Part shown: positions 7,970 to 16,680 of the stretch, in pieces
Layout: each line of letters starts with the position of its first letter
How positions within the stretch are numbered: the first letter of the stretch is position 1
DNA from: Aquimarina sp. AU474
Lineage (GTDB): Bacteria > Bacteroidota > Bacteroidia > Flavobacteriales > Flavobacteriaceae
NCBI RefSeq assembly: GCF_900312815.1
Contig: NZ_OMPE01000005.1
Location: forward strand, 186,001-250,000
Direction of reading: 5' to 3'
DNA length: 64,000 bases
The notes under the pieces: generated by a model
Databases searched by the model: none
The model's input: only the letters and a program-made list of their open reading frames with translations
Told to the model about the DNA's origin: nothing
Made by a program: the position numbers and the translations under genes

Positions 7970-9312
7970 CAACATTTAAGTTATTTTTACAACAGTGTAT
8001 AAGATCCAAAGAGGTCTGGATAAGTTTATTGCTCATTACTCTTTTAGGTATAACAAGTATTATTATTGGCAACAAACACCTTAAAAGACAGCAAGATGCA
8101 ATTGCCGAAGTGAATACATATCAAGCACAACATTTTGATCGACAAGTAGCACTTCATAATGAAGACCTAGGATTGTTACTGTATTATGCAAAATTTGCCT
8201 ACATAAACACCTTAAATCCATTAGCTGGATTATCCATTGGTCAAGCAGATGTAAATCCTACAGTAAAACGAATTACTATTAAGACTTTTGAAGCACAAAA
8301 ATATGATACCGATTTAGTGAACCCAATGAATTTGCAATCCGGTAATCTGGATCTATCTTTTGTAATCATTTATCTATTTCCCTTATTAGTCATTGTATTA
8401 TCTTTTAATGTACTTTCTGAAGAAACAGAAACCGGTACTTGGCGATTGGTAACTATCCAAGCGAGATCCAAATTAAGGTTTATTATTTCCAAGCTTTTAA
8501 TCCGATTAGTCCTATTGTATGTCATACTAATGTTTCTTTTTTTCATAGCAAAACTAGTTCTCAACTTAACTTTCAATAGTAACTTTTTTTGGATGTTGGG
8601 ATTATCTATGCTTTATACCCTATTTTGGTTTACACTTACTTTTTTCATCATTATATTTAAGAAATCTTCTGGTTTTAATGCCTTATTACTTTTGTCGGTT
8701 TGGTTGATATTAATTATTCTTTTACCAGCTGGAATCAATGCATATGTATCCTCCAAACACCCAGTACCAGAAGCCTTAAGCACAGCAATAGCACAACGAG
8801 ATGGATATCATACTAAATGGGATACCGATAAATTAGCAACCATAGAGAAGTTTTATAAGCACTATCCTCAATTTAAAAAATATGGATACCCTACGGATGG
8901 ATTCAACTGGTTATGGTATTACGCCATGCAGCAGATGGGAGATGATGACTCAAAAAACCAACAGGAAGCTCTAAATGAAAAGATAAAATTACGTGAAGAG
9001 ACCAGTAGACAGATCGCATCCCTAATTCCAAATATGCATTTACAACTTGTTTTTAATCGATTATCTGGAACAAGTATGAGTCAACAAATGGATTATCTAG
9101 ATGCAACTGATGCATTTCATGAAAAACTAAGATTGTTTTTTTATCCAAAAATATTTGAAAAACAACATGCGGATATTATCGATTGGAACCAATTTACTCC
9201 AGAATATCACGAAACCACGTCTGATGTATCTCCTGTACAAAGCATGATACCAATCGTAATTGCGTCAATATTTATGATTTTGATTTCTATACCAATGATA
9301 AGACGATTATGA
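7966..9312 (+). CDS. ABC-2 type permease, DUF3526-like (second of pair)
   Basis: Its plan matches the preceding permease: an N-terminal helix (about 17-36), an extracytoplasmic domain, a helix cluster (about 130-265) with SEETETGTWRLVTIQARS, and a C-terminal helix. I place the start at ATG 7966, which overlaps the previous stop by four bases. A longer frame from 7909 would add 19 residues inside the neighbour and is unlikely. At 448 residues it is close in size to its partner. The gene ends the operon, and the convergent M14-like gene begins its end 20 bases later. Confidence 0.82.
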   Translation: MTTFKLFLQQCIRSKEVWISLLLITLLGITSIIIGNKHLKRQQDAIAEVNTYQAQHFDRQVALHNEDLGLLLYYAKFAYINTLNPLAGLSIGQADVNPTVKRITIKTFEAQKYDTDLVNPMNLQSGNLDLSFVIIYLFPLLVIVLSFNVLSEETETGTWRLVTIQARSKLRFIISKLLIRLVLLYVILMFLFFIAKLVLNLTFNSNFFWMLGLSMLYTLFWFTLTFFIIIFKKSSGFNALLLLSVWLILIILLPAGINAYVSSKHPVPEALSTAIAQRDGYHTKWDTDKLATIEKFYKHYPQFKKYGYPTDGFNWLWYYAMQQMGDDDSKNQQEALNEKIKLREETSRQIASLIPNMHLQLVFNRLSGTSMSQQMDYLDATDAFHEKLRLFFYPKIFEKQHADIIDWNQFTPEYHETTSDVSPVQSMIPIVIASIFMILISIPMIRRL

Positions 9313-9331
9313 CACGGAATCATTCAAAAAC

Positions 9332-10378
9332 CTAAGGAATACGACCAATATTCATTATAGTTTCACCCTTATTGATAGGTGGAGTACCTATCATATAAAG
9401 AATCATTCCGTTTTGTTCTGCTTTAATATCTTCTAATTTTTTACCAAAAAAATTAGTAATGTAACCGACCAACTCTCCTTTTTTAACTAAATCACCGGCT
9501 TTTTTTTCAGTATAGAAAAGTCCGGTTGATTTACTTTTTATGGTAAATCGTTTAGCTATGATTATTGGTTTTATTGAAGTAGATTGTTTCTTAGAATCCA
9601 TCATCTGTAAGTGAACCAATAGTGATAACATTCCATTTACGATTCGATCAGTTTCAGTTTTATCAGGAATACCCATTCTCCCACATTCAATATCTACTGA
9701 TGGTATCTTACGATGAAAAGCTTCTTGCGAACAATACAAACTAGGCTTTTTAAATCTTTCTTTGGGGATATTAAAAATGATCGAATAATCATACCCCATT
9801 GCCAACGCCATATCTCGTCCTTTTTGAGAAACTTCTGGAAATGCATCACTATGATACCATGCATTATAAGGTCGTAAATCTTCTGGAGCATCACCTGCGT
9901 GCATATCCACAAAGAAATCAGATCTTGCTATTATTTTGGAAGTAATACTGTGCGCAAGTCGCTCCGTTATAGATCCGTTTGGTTTTCCAGGAAAAGATCG
10001 ATTTAGGTTTTTACCATCTAAAGGATTTAAAAATGGGCTCCTACCTAAAAATGCAGGCACATTGGCTATTTGTACTAGAATAATAGTACCAGATAATTGT
10101 TTAGGGTCAATTTTTTGATTCAATTGTTGAGCAGCCAATATTGGTGGATACTCGTAGCCATGGATTCCTGCAGTTATTCCTAATACTGGTCCTGATTTTG
10201 AACCATGAAATACGGTTACAGGAATAAAAGTACTATCCTTTTCACTGATAACAGGTATCTCAAAATGATTTTTGGTTCCTGGTTTAATAGATGTATTTAA
10301 GAAAACAAAAGGCTGTTGAGCTAGCACAAAATTACAAGTAAATATAATTGTACATAAAAAAAATATGGGTTTTATCAT
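9332..10378 (-). CDS. Secreted succinylglutamate desuccinylase/aspartoacylase-family protein (M14-like)
   Basis: This 348-residue zinc hydrolase of the AstE/AspA group carries a signal peptide ending near FVLAQQ. The zinc triad is visible as H73 and E76 in GIHGYEYPP and H160 in VDMHAGDA. The substrate-side loop DGKNLNRSFPG (about 121-131) is typical. The C-terminal part (about 270-348) is a lipoyl-like beta barrel (FYTEKKAGDLVKKGELVG), as in this subfamily. It should remove acyl or amino-acyl groups from small substrates in the periplasm. The true substrate is unknown. It is monocistronic and convergent with the ABC operon. Confidence 0.85.
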   Translation of the reverse strand: MIKPIFFLCTIIFTCNFVLAQQPFVFLNTSIKPGTKNHFEIPVISEKDSTFIPVTVFHGSKSGPVLGITAGIHGYEYPPILAAQQLNQKIDPKQLSGTIILVQIANVPAFLGRSPFLNPLDGKNLNRSFPGKPNGSITERLAHSITSKIIARSDFFVDMHAGDAPEDLRPYNAWYHSDAFPEVSQKGRDMALAMGYDYSIIFNIPKERFKKPSLYCSQEAFHRKIPSVDIECGRMGIPDKTETDRIVNGMLSLLVHLQMMDSKKQSTSIKPIIIAKRFTIKSKSTGLFYTEKKAGDLVKKGELVGYITNFFGKKLEDIKAEQNGMILYMIGTPPINKGETIMNIGRIP

Positions 10379-10594
10379 ATGAATAAAGGTAACTATACTT
10401 TACTACATATGGTAGTCTGTATTTGGATTTTTGACATTACATTTAGTATTCTAAATATTCAATCATAATTCATCAATTAAAAAAGCATTACCGAGAAATA
10501 TTTGTTTTTTAAAACAAACAAAATAAATGTATGCTGCACAGTGCCGTAATACAAAACCCTCTATGTAATCCACATATTTCTAGGGCAATAGTAC

Positions 10595-10637
10595 TGACAA
10601 ATATCATAGTTTACAGATAATTTCATGGTTACTTTTG
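10595..10637 (+). promoter_or_regulatory. CRP/FNR-type site plus -7 box for the usp-cls operon
   Basis: TGACAAATATCA (10595-10606) is an inverted repeat of the type TGAY-N4-RTCA. A -7 box TACTTTTG (10630-10637) follows after a 23-base gap, and the usp gene starts 20 bases later. The same arrangement recurs before many genes in this island. The proposed binder is the response regulator-CRP fusion encoded at 32167-33222 (inference). Confidence 0.75.
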
Positions 10638-10656
10638 GAATATTAAAATCAATTCC

Positions 10657-11496
10657 ATGAAAAATATTCTATTACCAACTGACTTTTCTCCAAATTCAAG
10701 AAACGCTATTAATTATGCAATGGAATTCTTCAAAAAGGAATTGTGTACGTTTCATATTCTTCATGTACAAAAAGTATCAAATTACACCTCTGACGATCTA
10801 ATGGCAGCTCCTGCCAATACTTCCGTTCATCAATCGGTAATTCATGAAGTAAAAGAAAAACTTACCGTTTTAAATCAAGAATTACAGAAAAAATTTGATC
10901 AAGAAAACTACAGTTTCGATACACATGTAGATTATGATGTTTTTACCGATGCTATTAAACAAATCGTAAAATCCCAAAACATTGATCTTATTGTTATGGG
11001 AACTAATGGTGCTACAGGGTCTAAAGAAGTTATTTTTGGCAGCAACACTTTGCATGTAATTCGTAAAATTGATTGTCCTGTTTTTATCATTCCCGAAAAT
11101 TATGCATATAAAACTCCAAAAAAAATTCTGTATACAATCGATTATAATGATAACTTTACTACGTCGGGCATAACACCTTTAACAGATCTATTAATTAAGC
11201 ACAAAGCTTCATTGAAAATTTTAAAAATCAAGGAAGATGAGACTATTACTATTTCAGAATTTGATGATAAAAAAAATATGAACGTTTTTTTTAAAGAAAT
11301 AAATCATACGTTTCATACTATTACAAATGTCCCTACTACGCTTGCGATAGAGAGTTTTGTACAGATTATGAATATCGATATTAATACAATGTTTGTTAAA
11401 AGGGAGACATTTCTTGAACGTTTTTTTTACGGCTCGAAGACTTCAAAAATAAATTATGGAACCAGAATACCTCTACTCATTATGCATAAGTCTTAA
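10657..11496 (+). CDS. Universal stress protein, two-domain
   Basis: This 279-residue cytoplasmic protein has two tandem UspA folds. The first half (1-150) has ILLPTDFS at the start and the nucleotide-binding motif G-x2-G-x9-GS in GTNGATG...FGSNT, so it should bind ATP. The second half (about 155-279) keeps the fold outline, starting ILYTIDY, but has lost that motif and ends LLIMHKS. It is the most diverged of the eight Usp genes in the window in its C-terminal half. It is probably co-transcribed with the cardiolipin synthase gene 15 bases downstream, from the promoter at 10595-10637. Confidence 0.88.
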   Translation: MKNILLPTDFSPNSRNAINYAMEFFKKELCTFHILHVQKVSNYTSDDLMAAPANTSVHQSVIHEVKEKLTVLNQELQKKFDQENYSFDTHVDYDVFTDAIKQIVKSQNIDLIVMGTNGATGSKEVIFGSNTLHVIRKIDCPVFIIPENYAYKTPKKILYTIDYNDNFTTSGITPLTDLLIKHKASLKILKIKEDETITISEFDDKKNMNVFFKEINHTFHTITNVPTTLAIESFVQIMNIDINTMFVKRETFLERFFYGSKTSKINYGTRIPLLIMHKS

Positions 11497-11511
11497 ACGT
11501 AATAAAAAAAC

Positions 11512-12933
11512 ATGACCTCAGCAATTATTCTTAGTATTTACATCATCATAGGAATAATCATTGTAGGAAGATTGTTATTATATGGTATGCGACCTACCAA
11601 AACCTTAGGGTGGCTACTCGTCATTTTTACAATCCCAGTTGGAGGCATATTACTATATCTATTATTGGGTAGGAATCGTAGAAAAAACAAATTATTCAAA
11701 CTACAGCAAACTGATGAAATCATTTCATCTCTGAATAATGAAAAACTATTAGCTTCTCCCATTAAACAGAAAGATTACAAAGAACACATTAAGGTAATTA
11801 AGCTTATTGTTCAAAACTCTGGTTTTATTTCATCTTCAGGAAATCGTCTTAAAATTCTTAAAAATGGCAATGCTACTTTTACAGCAATATTTGAGAGTCT
11901 TAAAAAGGCTGAAAAATTTATTCATCTAGAATATTACATCTTTGAAGAAGGCAGATTAGCAGATAATCTTTTTCAACTCTTTGAGATAAAAGTAAAAGAA
12001 GGTGTTGAGATTCGTATTTTATATGATGGTATTGGTAGCAGGCATCTTAGCAATCAATATATCCAAAAATTAAAAAATATAGGAGTAGAAGTTTGTAGTT
12101 TTTTACCCATTAGATTTGGGAAATTTTTGTCTTCATTAAACTACAGAAATCATCGCAAAATCATTGTTATAGACAATAAAATTGCATTTACAGGTGGGAT
12201 TAATGTTTCTGATAAGTATGTAACAGGAGATTCCTATTTAGGAATATGGAACGACATGCATTTGCAACTCGAAGGCCCTATTATTCATAGTTTACAAGCT
12301 ATCTTCATTATGGATTGGAATCTTATAAATAGTACCACTCCCCTCCTCGCTTCAGAATATTTTTCTCCAGTTATTGAAATGGGAGATATTGCTGCTCAAA
12401 TTGTTCATAGTGGTCCCGATGAAGATTTTTCGGCAACTCAACAACTGTATTTTTCACTTATAAATGAAGCCAAAGACTATGTATATATTACAAATCCTTA
12501 TATCATTCCTGGCGAAGCTATATTAGAAGCTCTAAAAGTGGCCGCTTTAAGTGGTGTTGATGTGCGATTATTACTCTCGGACAAATCAGACAATTTTATT
12601 GTACGTTGGTGCGTAAGGTCATATTTTGAGAGTTTACTCCAAGCTGGCGTAAAAATTTATTTATTTTTAGATGGTTTTGTACACAGTAAAACCATAGTAG
12701 TAGATGACACAATTTGTTCGATTGGTACAACTAATCTTGATATTAGGAGTTTTGAACAAAACTATGAAGTAAATGTGGCCATTTATGATGATGACTTTTC
12801 TATAGCGCTTAAAAACGATTTTATATCTGACCTTAAAAAAGGATATCAACTCAACTACCAAAAATTTATCAATAGACCTTTGAAGGAAAAATTAAAAGAA
12901 GGAATCGCAAAAATCTTTAGCCCTGTCTTATAA
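11512..12933 (+). CDS. cls: Cardiolipin synthase
   Basis: This membrane-bound phospholipase-D-family enzyme joins two phosphatidylglycerols into cardiolipin. Two N-terminal helices (about 3-23 and 33-53, the PLDc_N region) anchor it. The two HKD motifs are HRKIIVID (about 212) and HSKTIVVDD (about 388). Each is followed by the usual GG or GTTNLDIRSF block. Its length of 473 residues is normal for ClsA-type enzymes. It lies directly behind a usp gene under a CRP/FNR-type site, so membrane remodelling seems to be part of the island's response. Confidence 0.92.
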   Translation: MTSAIILSIYIIIGIIIVGRLLLYGMRPTKTLGWLLVIFTIPVGGILLYLLLGRNRRKNKLFKLQQTDEIISSLNNEKLLASPIKQKDYKEHIKVIKLIVQNSGFISSSGNRLKILKNGNATFTAIFESLKKAEKFIHLEYYIFEEGRLADNLFQLFEIKVKEGVEIRILYDGIGSRHLSNQYIQKLKNIGVEVCSFLPIRFGKFLSSLNYRNHRKIIVIDNKIAFTGGINVSDKYVTGDSYLGIWNDMHLQLEGPIIHSLQAIFIMDWNLINSTTPLLASEYFSPVIEMGDIAAQIVHSGPDEDFSATQQLYFSLINEAKDYVYITNPYIIPGEAILEALKVAALSGVDVRLLLSDKSDNFIVRWCVRSYFESLLQAGVKIYLFLDGFVHSKTIVVDDTICSIGTTNLDIRSFEQNYEVNVAIYDDDFSIALKNDFISDLKKGYQLNYQKFINRPLKEKLKEGIAKIFSPVL

Positions 12934-12955
12934 AAAACTTCAAGATTGTTGGGTA

Positions 12956-13633
12956 TTATAAATCAATACCTTCATAATAGAATTCGTCTTTAGCAATTTT
13001 AGTAATTAGAAGTTTTTGTTCTTTGAGCGCCCAAACAAGTATTTTTATGTAATCCCCAACGGCTTTTCTTATATTATCAGGTTCTGTAACATCAATAGCA
13101 GCTTTCCAAATTAACTCTCTTTCTTTATCCGGGCAAATGCAATATAATGATGTTTCTGCGTGATATACTTCATATTCTTCGTAATACTCATCATACTGAT
13201 AGATCTCCTGAGATTGATAATAATCATCTCTAAACGTTCTAGAATTGTCATCAAAGTTTCTGTACGCCTGTGCCATAGTAACTCTATCTTCTACAGCGAG
13301 TACTTTGGAAAGTAATATAGCATCAAAACCAGCTTGGATAAGTCTATCTTCTATTGCCTTAAGATCTTCTTCTGTTTTTGGAGAATCTGTGAAAGACTTT
13401 TCAAAAAAATCAAGACTCCTTTCTCCTGATACTCCATTCTTTTTTAAGACCGAAACAAGTTTTCTTTCAAATACCTTTCTTCCTTCTGTATCTGCAGTCA
13501 TACCTATTACCAAAACTTTATTTGCTTCGAATGTTTCAATATCCGGATTTTTCCAATTTTCAACCAACTCGCTAGATGTACAACTTGTACATAAAACGAT
13601 TAACACAAGGATATATAAATAAGGCTTATTCAT
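12956..13633 (-). CDS. Putative lipoprotein, unknown function
   Basis: I do not recognise the family beyond a resemblance to lipoproteins of the DUF4136 kind. The 225-residue product has a lipoprotein signal (LIVLCTSC, Cys near 18). A domain with VLVIGMTADTEGRKVFERKLVSVL (residues about 40-62) looks like an alpha/beta fold. A Tyr/Asp/Glu-rich stretch (about 130-160, with many Tyr) separates it from the C-terminal segment. Its start overlaps the stop of the upstream flavodoxin-like gene by four bases, so the two form an operon. It is probably anchored in the outer or inner membrane facing the periplasm. Confidence 0.6.
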   Translation of the reverse strand: MNKPYLYILVLIVLCTSCTSSELVENWKNPDIETFEANKVLVIGMTADTEGRKVFERKLVSVLKKNGVSGERSLDFFEKSFTDSPKTEEDLKAIEDRLIQAGFDAILLSKVLAVEDRVTMAQAYRNFDDNSRTFRDDYYQSQEIYQYDEYYEEYEVYHAETSLYCICPDKERELIWKAAIDVTEPDNIRKAVGDYIKILVWALKEQKLLITKIAKDEFYYEGIDL

Positions 13634-14136
13634 TTTTTATTTATTATTTGATTAAGTTGATTTACTACTATTTTTGTGTAATCTGGTACTTTTTCGATAA
13701 TCGATTCTCCAGAAATCACATCGATATCTTTTAAAGTAATATGACTACTCCCAACAGTGGATAGAACAATAATTTTCTCCAATTGATCCGGATAATTTTT
13801 AATGAAATTTTTTATGTTTCTTGGTGGGCTTCCGTACTCCCAAGAATTAATGAATATCATTGCATCCCATTTATCAAGATTTATGGTAAATAATGTATAT
13901 ACATCTACTACCTTAAAATAAATTGTGTCCTTTTCATAAGTCCTTAGAATTTCTTTAACCAAAGAATCTTTAAACTTACTACCTTGAGAAGCTATCAAAA
14001 CTTTCGTATTCAATCTGGGGTTATTTAATTCGAAAGGAATTACAGTATCCATGGAATACGTATACTCGTACCAAATCCAAAACCCAACAAAAAGAAGTAC
14101 AATTATGAACGTTATTTTTTTTATTACTTTAATCAA
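13630..14136 (-). CDS. Membrane-anchored flavodoxin-like protein, unknown function
   Basis: This 168-residue protein has an N-terminal helix (residues about 8-24). It continues as an alpha/beta domain with VLIASQGSKFKDSLVKEI (about 47-64) and AMIFINSWEYGSPP (about 91-104), which resemble the phosphate- and flavin-binding loops of flavodoxins. A phosphate loop of the classic T/S-x-T-G-x-T form is not obvious, so FMN binding is uncertain. It is the first gene of a two-gene operon with the lipoprotein at 12956. No CRP/FNR-type site precedes it, so it may be outside the island's regulon. Confidence 0.5.
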   Translation of the reverse strand: MIKVIKKITFIIVLLFVGFWIWYEYTYSMDTVIPFELNNPRLNTKVLIASQGSKFKDSLVKEILRTYEKDTIYFKVVDVYTLFTINLDKWDAMIFINSWEYGSPPRNIKNFIKNYPDQLEKIIVLSTVGSSHITLKDIDVISGESIIEKVPDYTKIVVNQLNQIINKK

Positions 14137-14229
14137 AATATCTTATTATTATTTTTAATTACGTTCATTGATTAAGTTATCCGTATTCCTATACACTGCC
14201 CTAATACTTTACTAGTTTTAAAGAAAATA

Positions 14230-14270
14230 AAGAAGGTAAAATATACTCCCCAAAGCTATTTTGCCTTCTT
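14230..14270 (-). terminator. Rho-independent terminator of hsp20
   Basis: A 14-bp stem (14230-14243 with 14257-14270, one G-U pair) has a 13-base loop and is followed on the minus strand by a T-rich tract. It lies 10 bases past the hsp20 stop. Confidence 0.75.
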
Positions 14271-14279
14271 GAATCGAGA

Positions 14280-14723
14280 TTAATCAATTTCTATTACTTT
14301 TTTGGGTTGTTCCTTTACCTCTTCTTTTTTCAGGACATTAAGAGTCAAGATCCCATTTTTGTATGCAGCTTTAACCTCTTCATTCTGATCTACACTTCCT
14401 GGTAATTGTATCTTTCTATCAAACGAATTATAGCTAAATTCTTTGCGCGTATATCCACTCTCTTCTTTTGATTCTTCCGTATCCTTTTCGGCACAAATAT
14501 GCAATACGTCCTCTTCTATAGTTACTTCTATGTCTTCTTTTGAAAATCCAGGAACAGCAAGTTCTATTTCAAAATCATCCTTGTGTTCTTTTACATTCAT
14601 CGCTGGTAATCCTCTTTCTTTTAGAAAAAAATCATCTACAAAAAAGTTATCCGTATCGAGATAATTTGCAATGGTATCATTGAACCAAGGAAATCTGTTT
14701 CTATTAAATTTAATTAATGACAT
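14280..14723 (-). CDS. Small heat shock protein, Hsp20/alpha-crystallin family
   Basis: This ATP-independent holdase chaperone binds unfolding proteins in the cytoplasm. The 147 residues comprise a short N-terminal arm (PWFNDTIANYLD), the alpha-crystallin domain (about 40-130, with VPGFSKEDIEVTIEEDVLHI and the closing YKNGILTLNVLK) and a C-terminal tail. The A-x-x-x-G-I-L-T-L hallmark of the family is present in variant form. The gene stands alone between a terminator and a CRP/FNR-type site 74 bases upstream. Its coupling to Usp genes recalls the HspX/Usp pairing of the mycobacterial DosR regulon. Confidence 0.93.
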   Translation of the reverse strand: MSLIKFNRNRFPWFNDTIANYLDTDNFFVDDFFLKERGLPAMNVKEHKDDFEIELAVPGFSKEDIEVTIEEDVLHICAEKDTEESKEESGYTRKEFSYNSFDRKIQLPGSVDQNEEVKAAYKNGILTLNVLKKEEVKEQPKKVIEID

Positions 14724-14765
14724 AATGTTTAGGTTTTAATTATTAAAATTTTCTTTTAAACACTT

Positions 14766-14808
14766 TAAATGTACTTTCTTCATGGAAAAAGAAAAATGAC
14801 TTTCATCA
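14766..14808 (-). promoter_or_regulatory. CRP/FNR-type site plus -7 box for hsp20
   Basis: TGACTTTCATCA (14797-14808) is followed on the minus strand, after 23 bases, by TACATTTA (14766-14773), a near match to TAnnTTTG. The geometry equals that at the other sites of the island. Confidence 0.7.
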
Positions 14809-14824
14809 GTTTCCTTAAATTTTA

Positions 14825-15241
14825 CTACTTCATCTTATTGTTCTTTAGAATTCCCCCAGTATACCCAAACACTTCAGATTTTAGCATACGAAAGCGTTTA
14901 TAGAAATTACTAAAATGTTTCTTTAATATTTCATGCTCTTTGTAATAATAATGATCACAAGAAATTGTATCACATTCAAAAACACCACTCAATTGATTTT
15001 CATGTTTTTGTATTTCTTCATGAAGCTTTTCTTTTTGTTTTTCTATATTTTTAATTTCTAACTTAAATTCTTGCAATCGCTCAAAAAGATTTGGAGTAGT
15101 TGGTTCAAACACATAGGAATGTAGTAGTTGATTAATAAACAACATCTCCTCTTCTATAAATTGGAGGGTTGATTTCCACTCTAATGCATCAAAATGCATT
15201 TCTTTTAAATCCTTTTCTTTACTATTTGATGATATAACCAT
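14825..15241 (-). CDS. Coiled-coil protein, unknown function
   Basis: I do not recognise this 138-residue protein. It has no signal peptide or membrane helix. Much of it (residues about 15-130) is predicted helical, with heptad-like patterns such as EIKNIEKQKEKLHEEIQKHE. A short segment with two Cys and His (CDTISCDHYYY) interrupts it and could bind metal. It lies 82 bases behind the 140-residue gene at 15324 on the same strand and may belong to that operon. No promoter of the island type was found directly before it. Confidence 0.6.
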   Translation of the reverse strand: MVISSNSKEKDLKEMHFDALEWKSTLQFIEEEMLFINQLLHSYVFEPTTPNLFERLQEFKLEIKNIEKQKEKLHEEIQKHENQLSGVFECDTISCDHYYYKEHEILKKHFSNFYKRFRMLKSEVFGYTGGILKNNKMK

Positions 15242-15323
15242 TTTATTAGATTTTAGAATAAGTAGGGATAACAGTCATATCCGAATTCACCAGTAAAAAA
15301 CCAGCTAAATGCAGATATAATAT

Positions 15324-15746
15324 CTAGACGGCTTGCGATTTATATTTTTTATAGTAATCTCGAATCAAAGCTATTGTCTGATTTTTTGTCATATGTCCCA
15401 CCTTGAGCACTTCTTTTACTTTTTCGCTAATCGTTTTATAATTTTCTTTCAATTCTTTATTGAATTTTTCTCCAGCCTCTGCTGGGCCATAAATAACTAT
15501 CCTATCTGCATTTTGAACGTGAGGAATTATTTCTTTAAAATAAGCTTTAAACTGATGTTTTTCGCGTTCTAAATATTTACTGTCTTGAACTACATCTTGT
15601 GGTCCCCCTTTTAATTTAGTTCCCGACCCTCCATGAATACGATAATTTTCAACTTTCGAGTTTATGGTTAAAAAAATTTCTTTATTTTCTTGTATATCAA
15701 TGATGTGAGCTTTTTCTCGATCCATCCAAATTCCTATATTTTTCAT
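15324..15746 (-). CDS. Soluble protein resembling the eRF1-like/host-attachment family
   Basis: This 140-residue cytoplasmic protein begins MKNIGIWMDREKAHIIDI, a pattern seen in small eRF1-domain-like proteins sometimes annotated as host attachment or translational machinery proteins. The phrase ADRIVIYGPAEAGEKFNKEL (about 80-99) resembles the core of that fold. The assignment is weak, from memory of the family pattern. It starts 12 bases after the stop of a usp gene and is surely co-transcribed with it. In this setting it may act on ribosomes during stress, but there is no direct evidence. Confidence 0.6.
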   Translation of the reverse strand: MKNIGIWMDREKAHIIDIQENKEIFLTINSKVENYRIHGGSGTKLKGGPQDVVQDSKYLEREKHQFKAYFKEIIPHVQNADRIVIYGPAEAGEKFNKELKENYKTISEKVKEVLKVGHMTKNQTIALIRDYYKKYKSQAV

Positions 15747-15758
15747 ATTCTTTTTTTA

Positions 15759-16610
15759 TTAGTTTTTAAAATCATGTAAAGCCAATACCGGTACTTTAGA
15801 ATGGTATCCTAAATCTTTGACCATAGGCCTAGAAAATATACTTCCAAAGAAGCTATGCTTTCTATTTATAAAAGTGATCATATCGCTACTGCGACTTTCT
15901 ACAAATGCACTAAGCCCTCCCTTTACATCTACATTATGCAAAGTGTGAAATTCGTGAGGTATTCCTTCAAAACTTTCTTGTAACAATCTTTTATTGTTCT
16001 CTTGTTCGGCATTTAATGTTTCGTCATTGGTGACATACAATACTCGGATCGTAGCATCACTGATTTTTGCGATTTCACCTAAATATTGTAACTCTCTTCG
16101 CTTAAAACGTGTTTTATAATCGGTAGGAAAGACAATTTCCTTAGGTTCTGTATATATTACCTCACCTGGAATTGCCATTACAGGGCAGTTTCTTATTTTT
16201 TCCATAACTAATATGGTATTACTGCCATAAATAATATTATTAGCATCAGTAGATCCTTTGGTACCCATTACAACCATTTCTATATCTTGCTTATCTACCA
16301 TATCTTTTATCCCTTCAAGTAGACTATTAAATTGTGAAACCATAAAAAATTTATGATCCGGATAGTTATCCCTAAAGGCAAGTCGATCTAAAATTTTGGA
16401 TAGACCTTTTTCAGATTTTTCTTTCACATCTTCATAAATTCGTTCACCAGGTTCTGGAACCATCATACTTTCTAATCCGTATCCAGTAACATTAAATGTA
16501 TTAAGCACATAAAAATCACATGCAAAATTTTTATAGAGTTCTATAGCATAACTGATAGCATTCCAAGAATTTTTAGAAAAATCAGTTGGTAATAATATCT
16601 TCTTTTTCAT
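15759..16610 (-). CDS. Universal stress protein, two-domain
   Basis: This is a 283-residue tandem UspA protein. The N-half has ILLPTDFSKNSW and an intact nucleotide motif (GTKGSTD...YGSNT, about 118-131). In the C-half that motif is replaced by the block FINRKHSFFGSIF, which recurs in several paralogues here, and the chain ends VPVLALHDF. It should act as an ATP-binding stress regulator in the cytoplasm; the partner is unknown. It has its own CRP/FNR-type promoter and leads a unit with the 140-residue gene downstream. Confidence 0.88.
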   Translation of the reverse strand: MKKKILLPTDFSKNSWNAISYAIELYKNFACDFYVLNTFNVTGYGLESMMVPEPGERIYEDVKEKSEKGLSKILDRLAFRDNYPDHKFFMVSQFNSLLEGIKDMVDKQDIEMVVMGTKGSTDANNIIYGSNTILVMEKIRNCPVMAIPGEVIYTEPKEIVFPTDYKTRFKRRELQYLGEIAKISDATIRVLYVTNDETLNAEQENNKRLLQESFEGIPHEFHTLHNVDVKGGLSAFVESRSSDMITFINRKHSFFGSIFSRPMVKDLGYHSKVPVLALHDFKN

Positions 16611-16637
16611 GAGATAGGTTTTTATAAATTAATGATA

Positions 16638-16680
16638 TAAATGTATTATCATTATAGCAGGTAAACTATGATAATTATCA
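16638..16680 (-). promoter_or_regulatory. CRP/FNR-type site plus -7 box for usp (16610)
   Basis: TGATAATTATCA (16669-16680) is a perfect 12-bp palindrome. TACATTTA (16638-16645, minus strand) follows after 23 bases. The palindrome overlaps the stop codon of the upstream usp gene. Confidence 0.75.
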
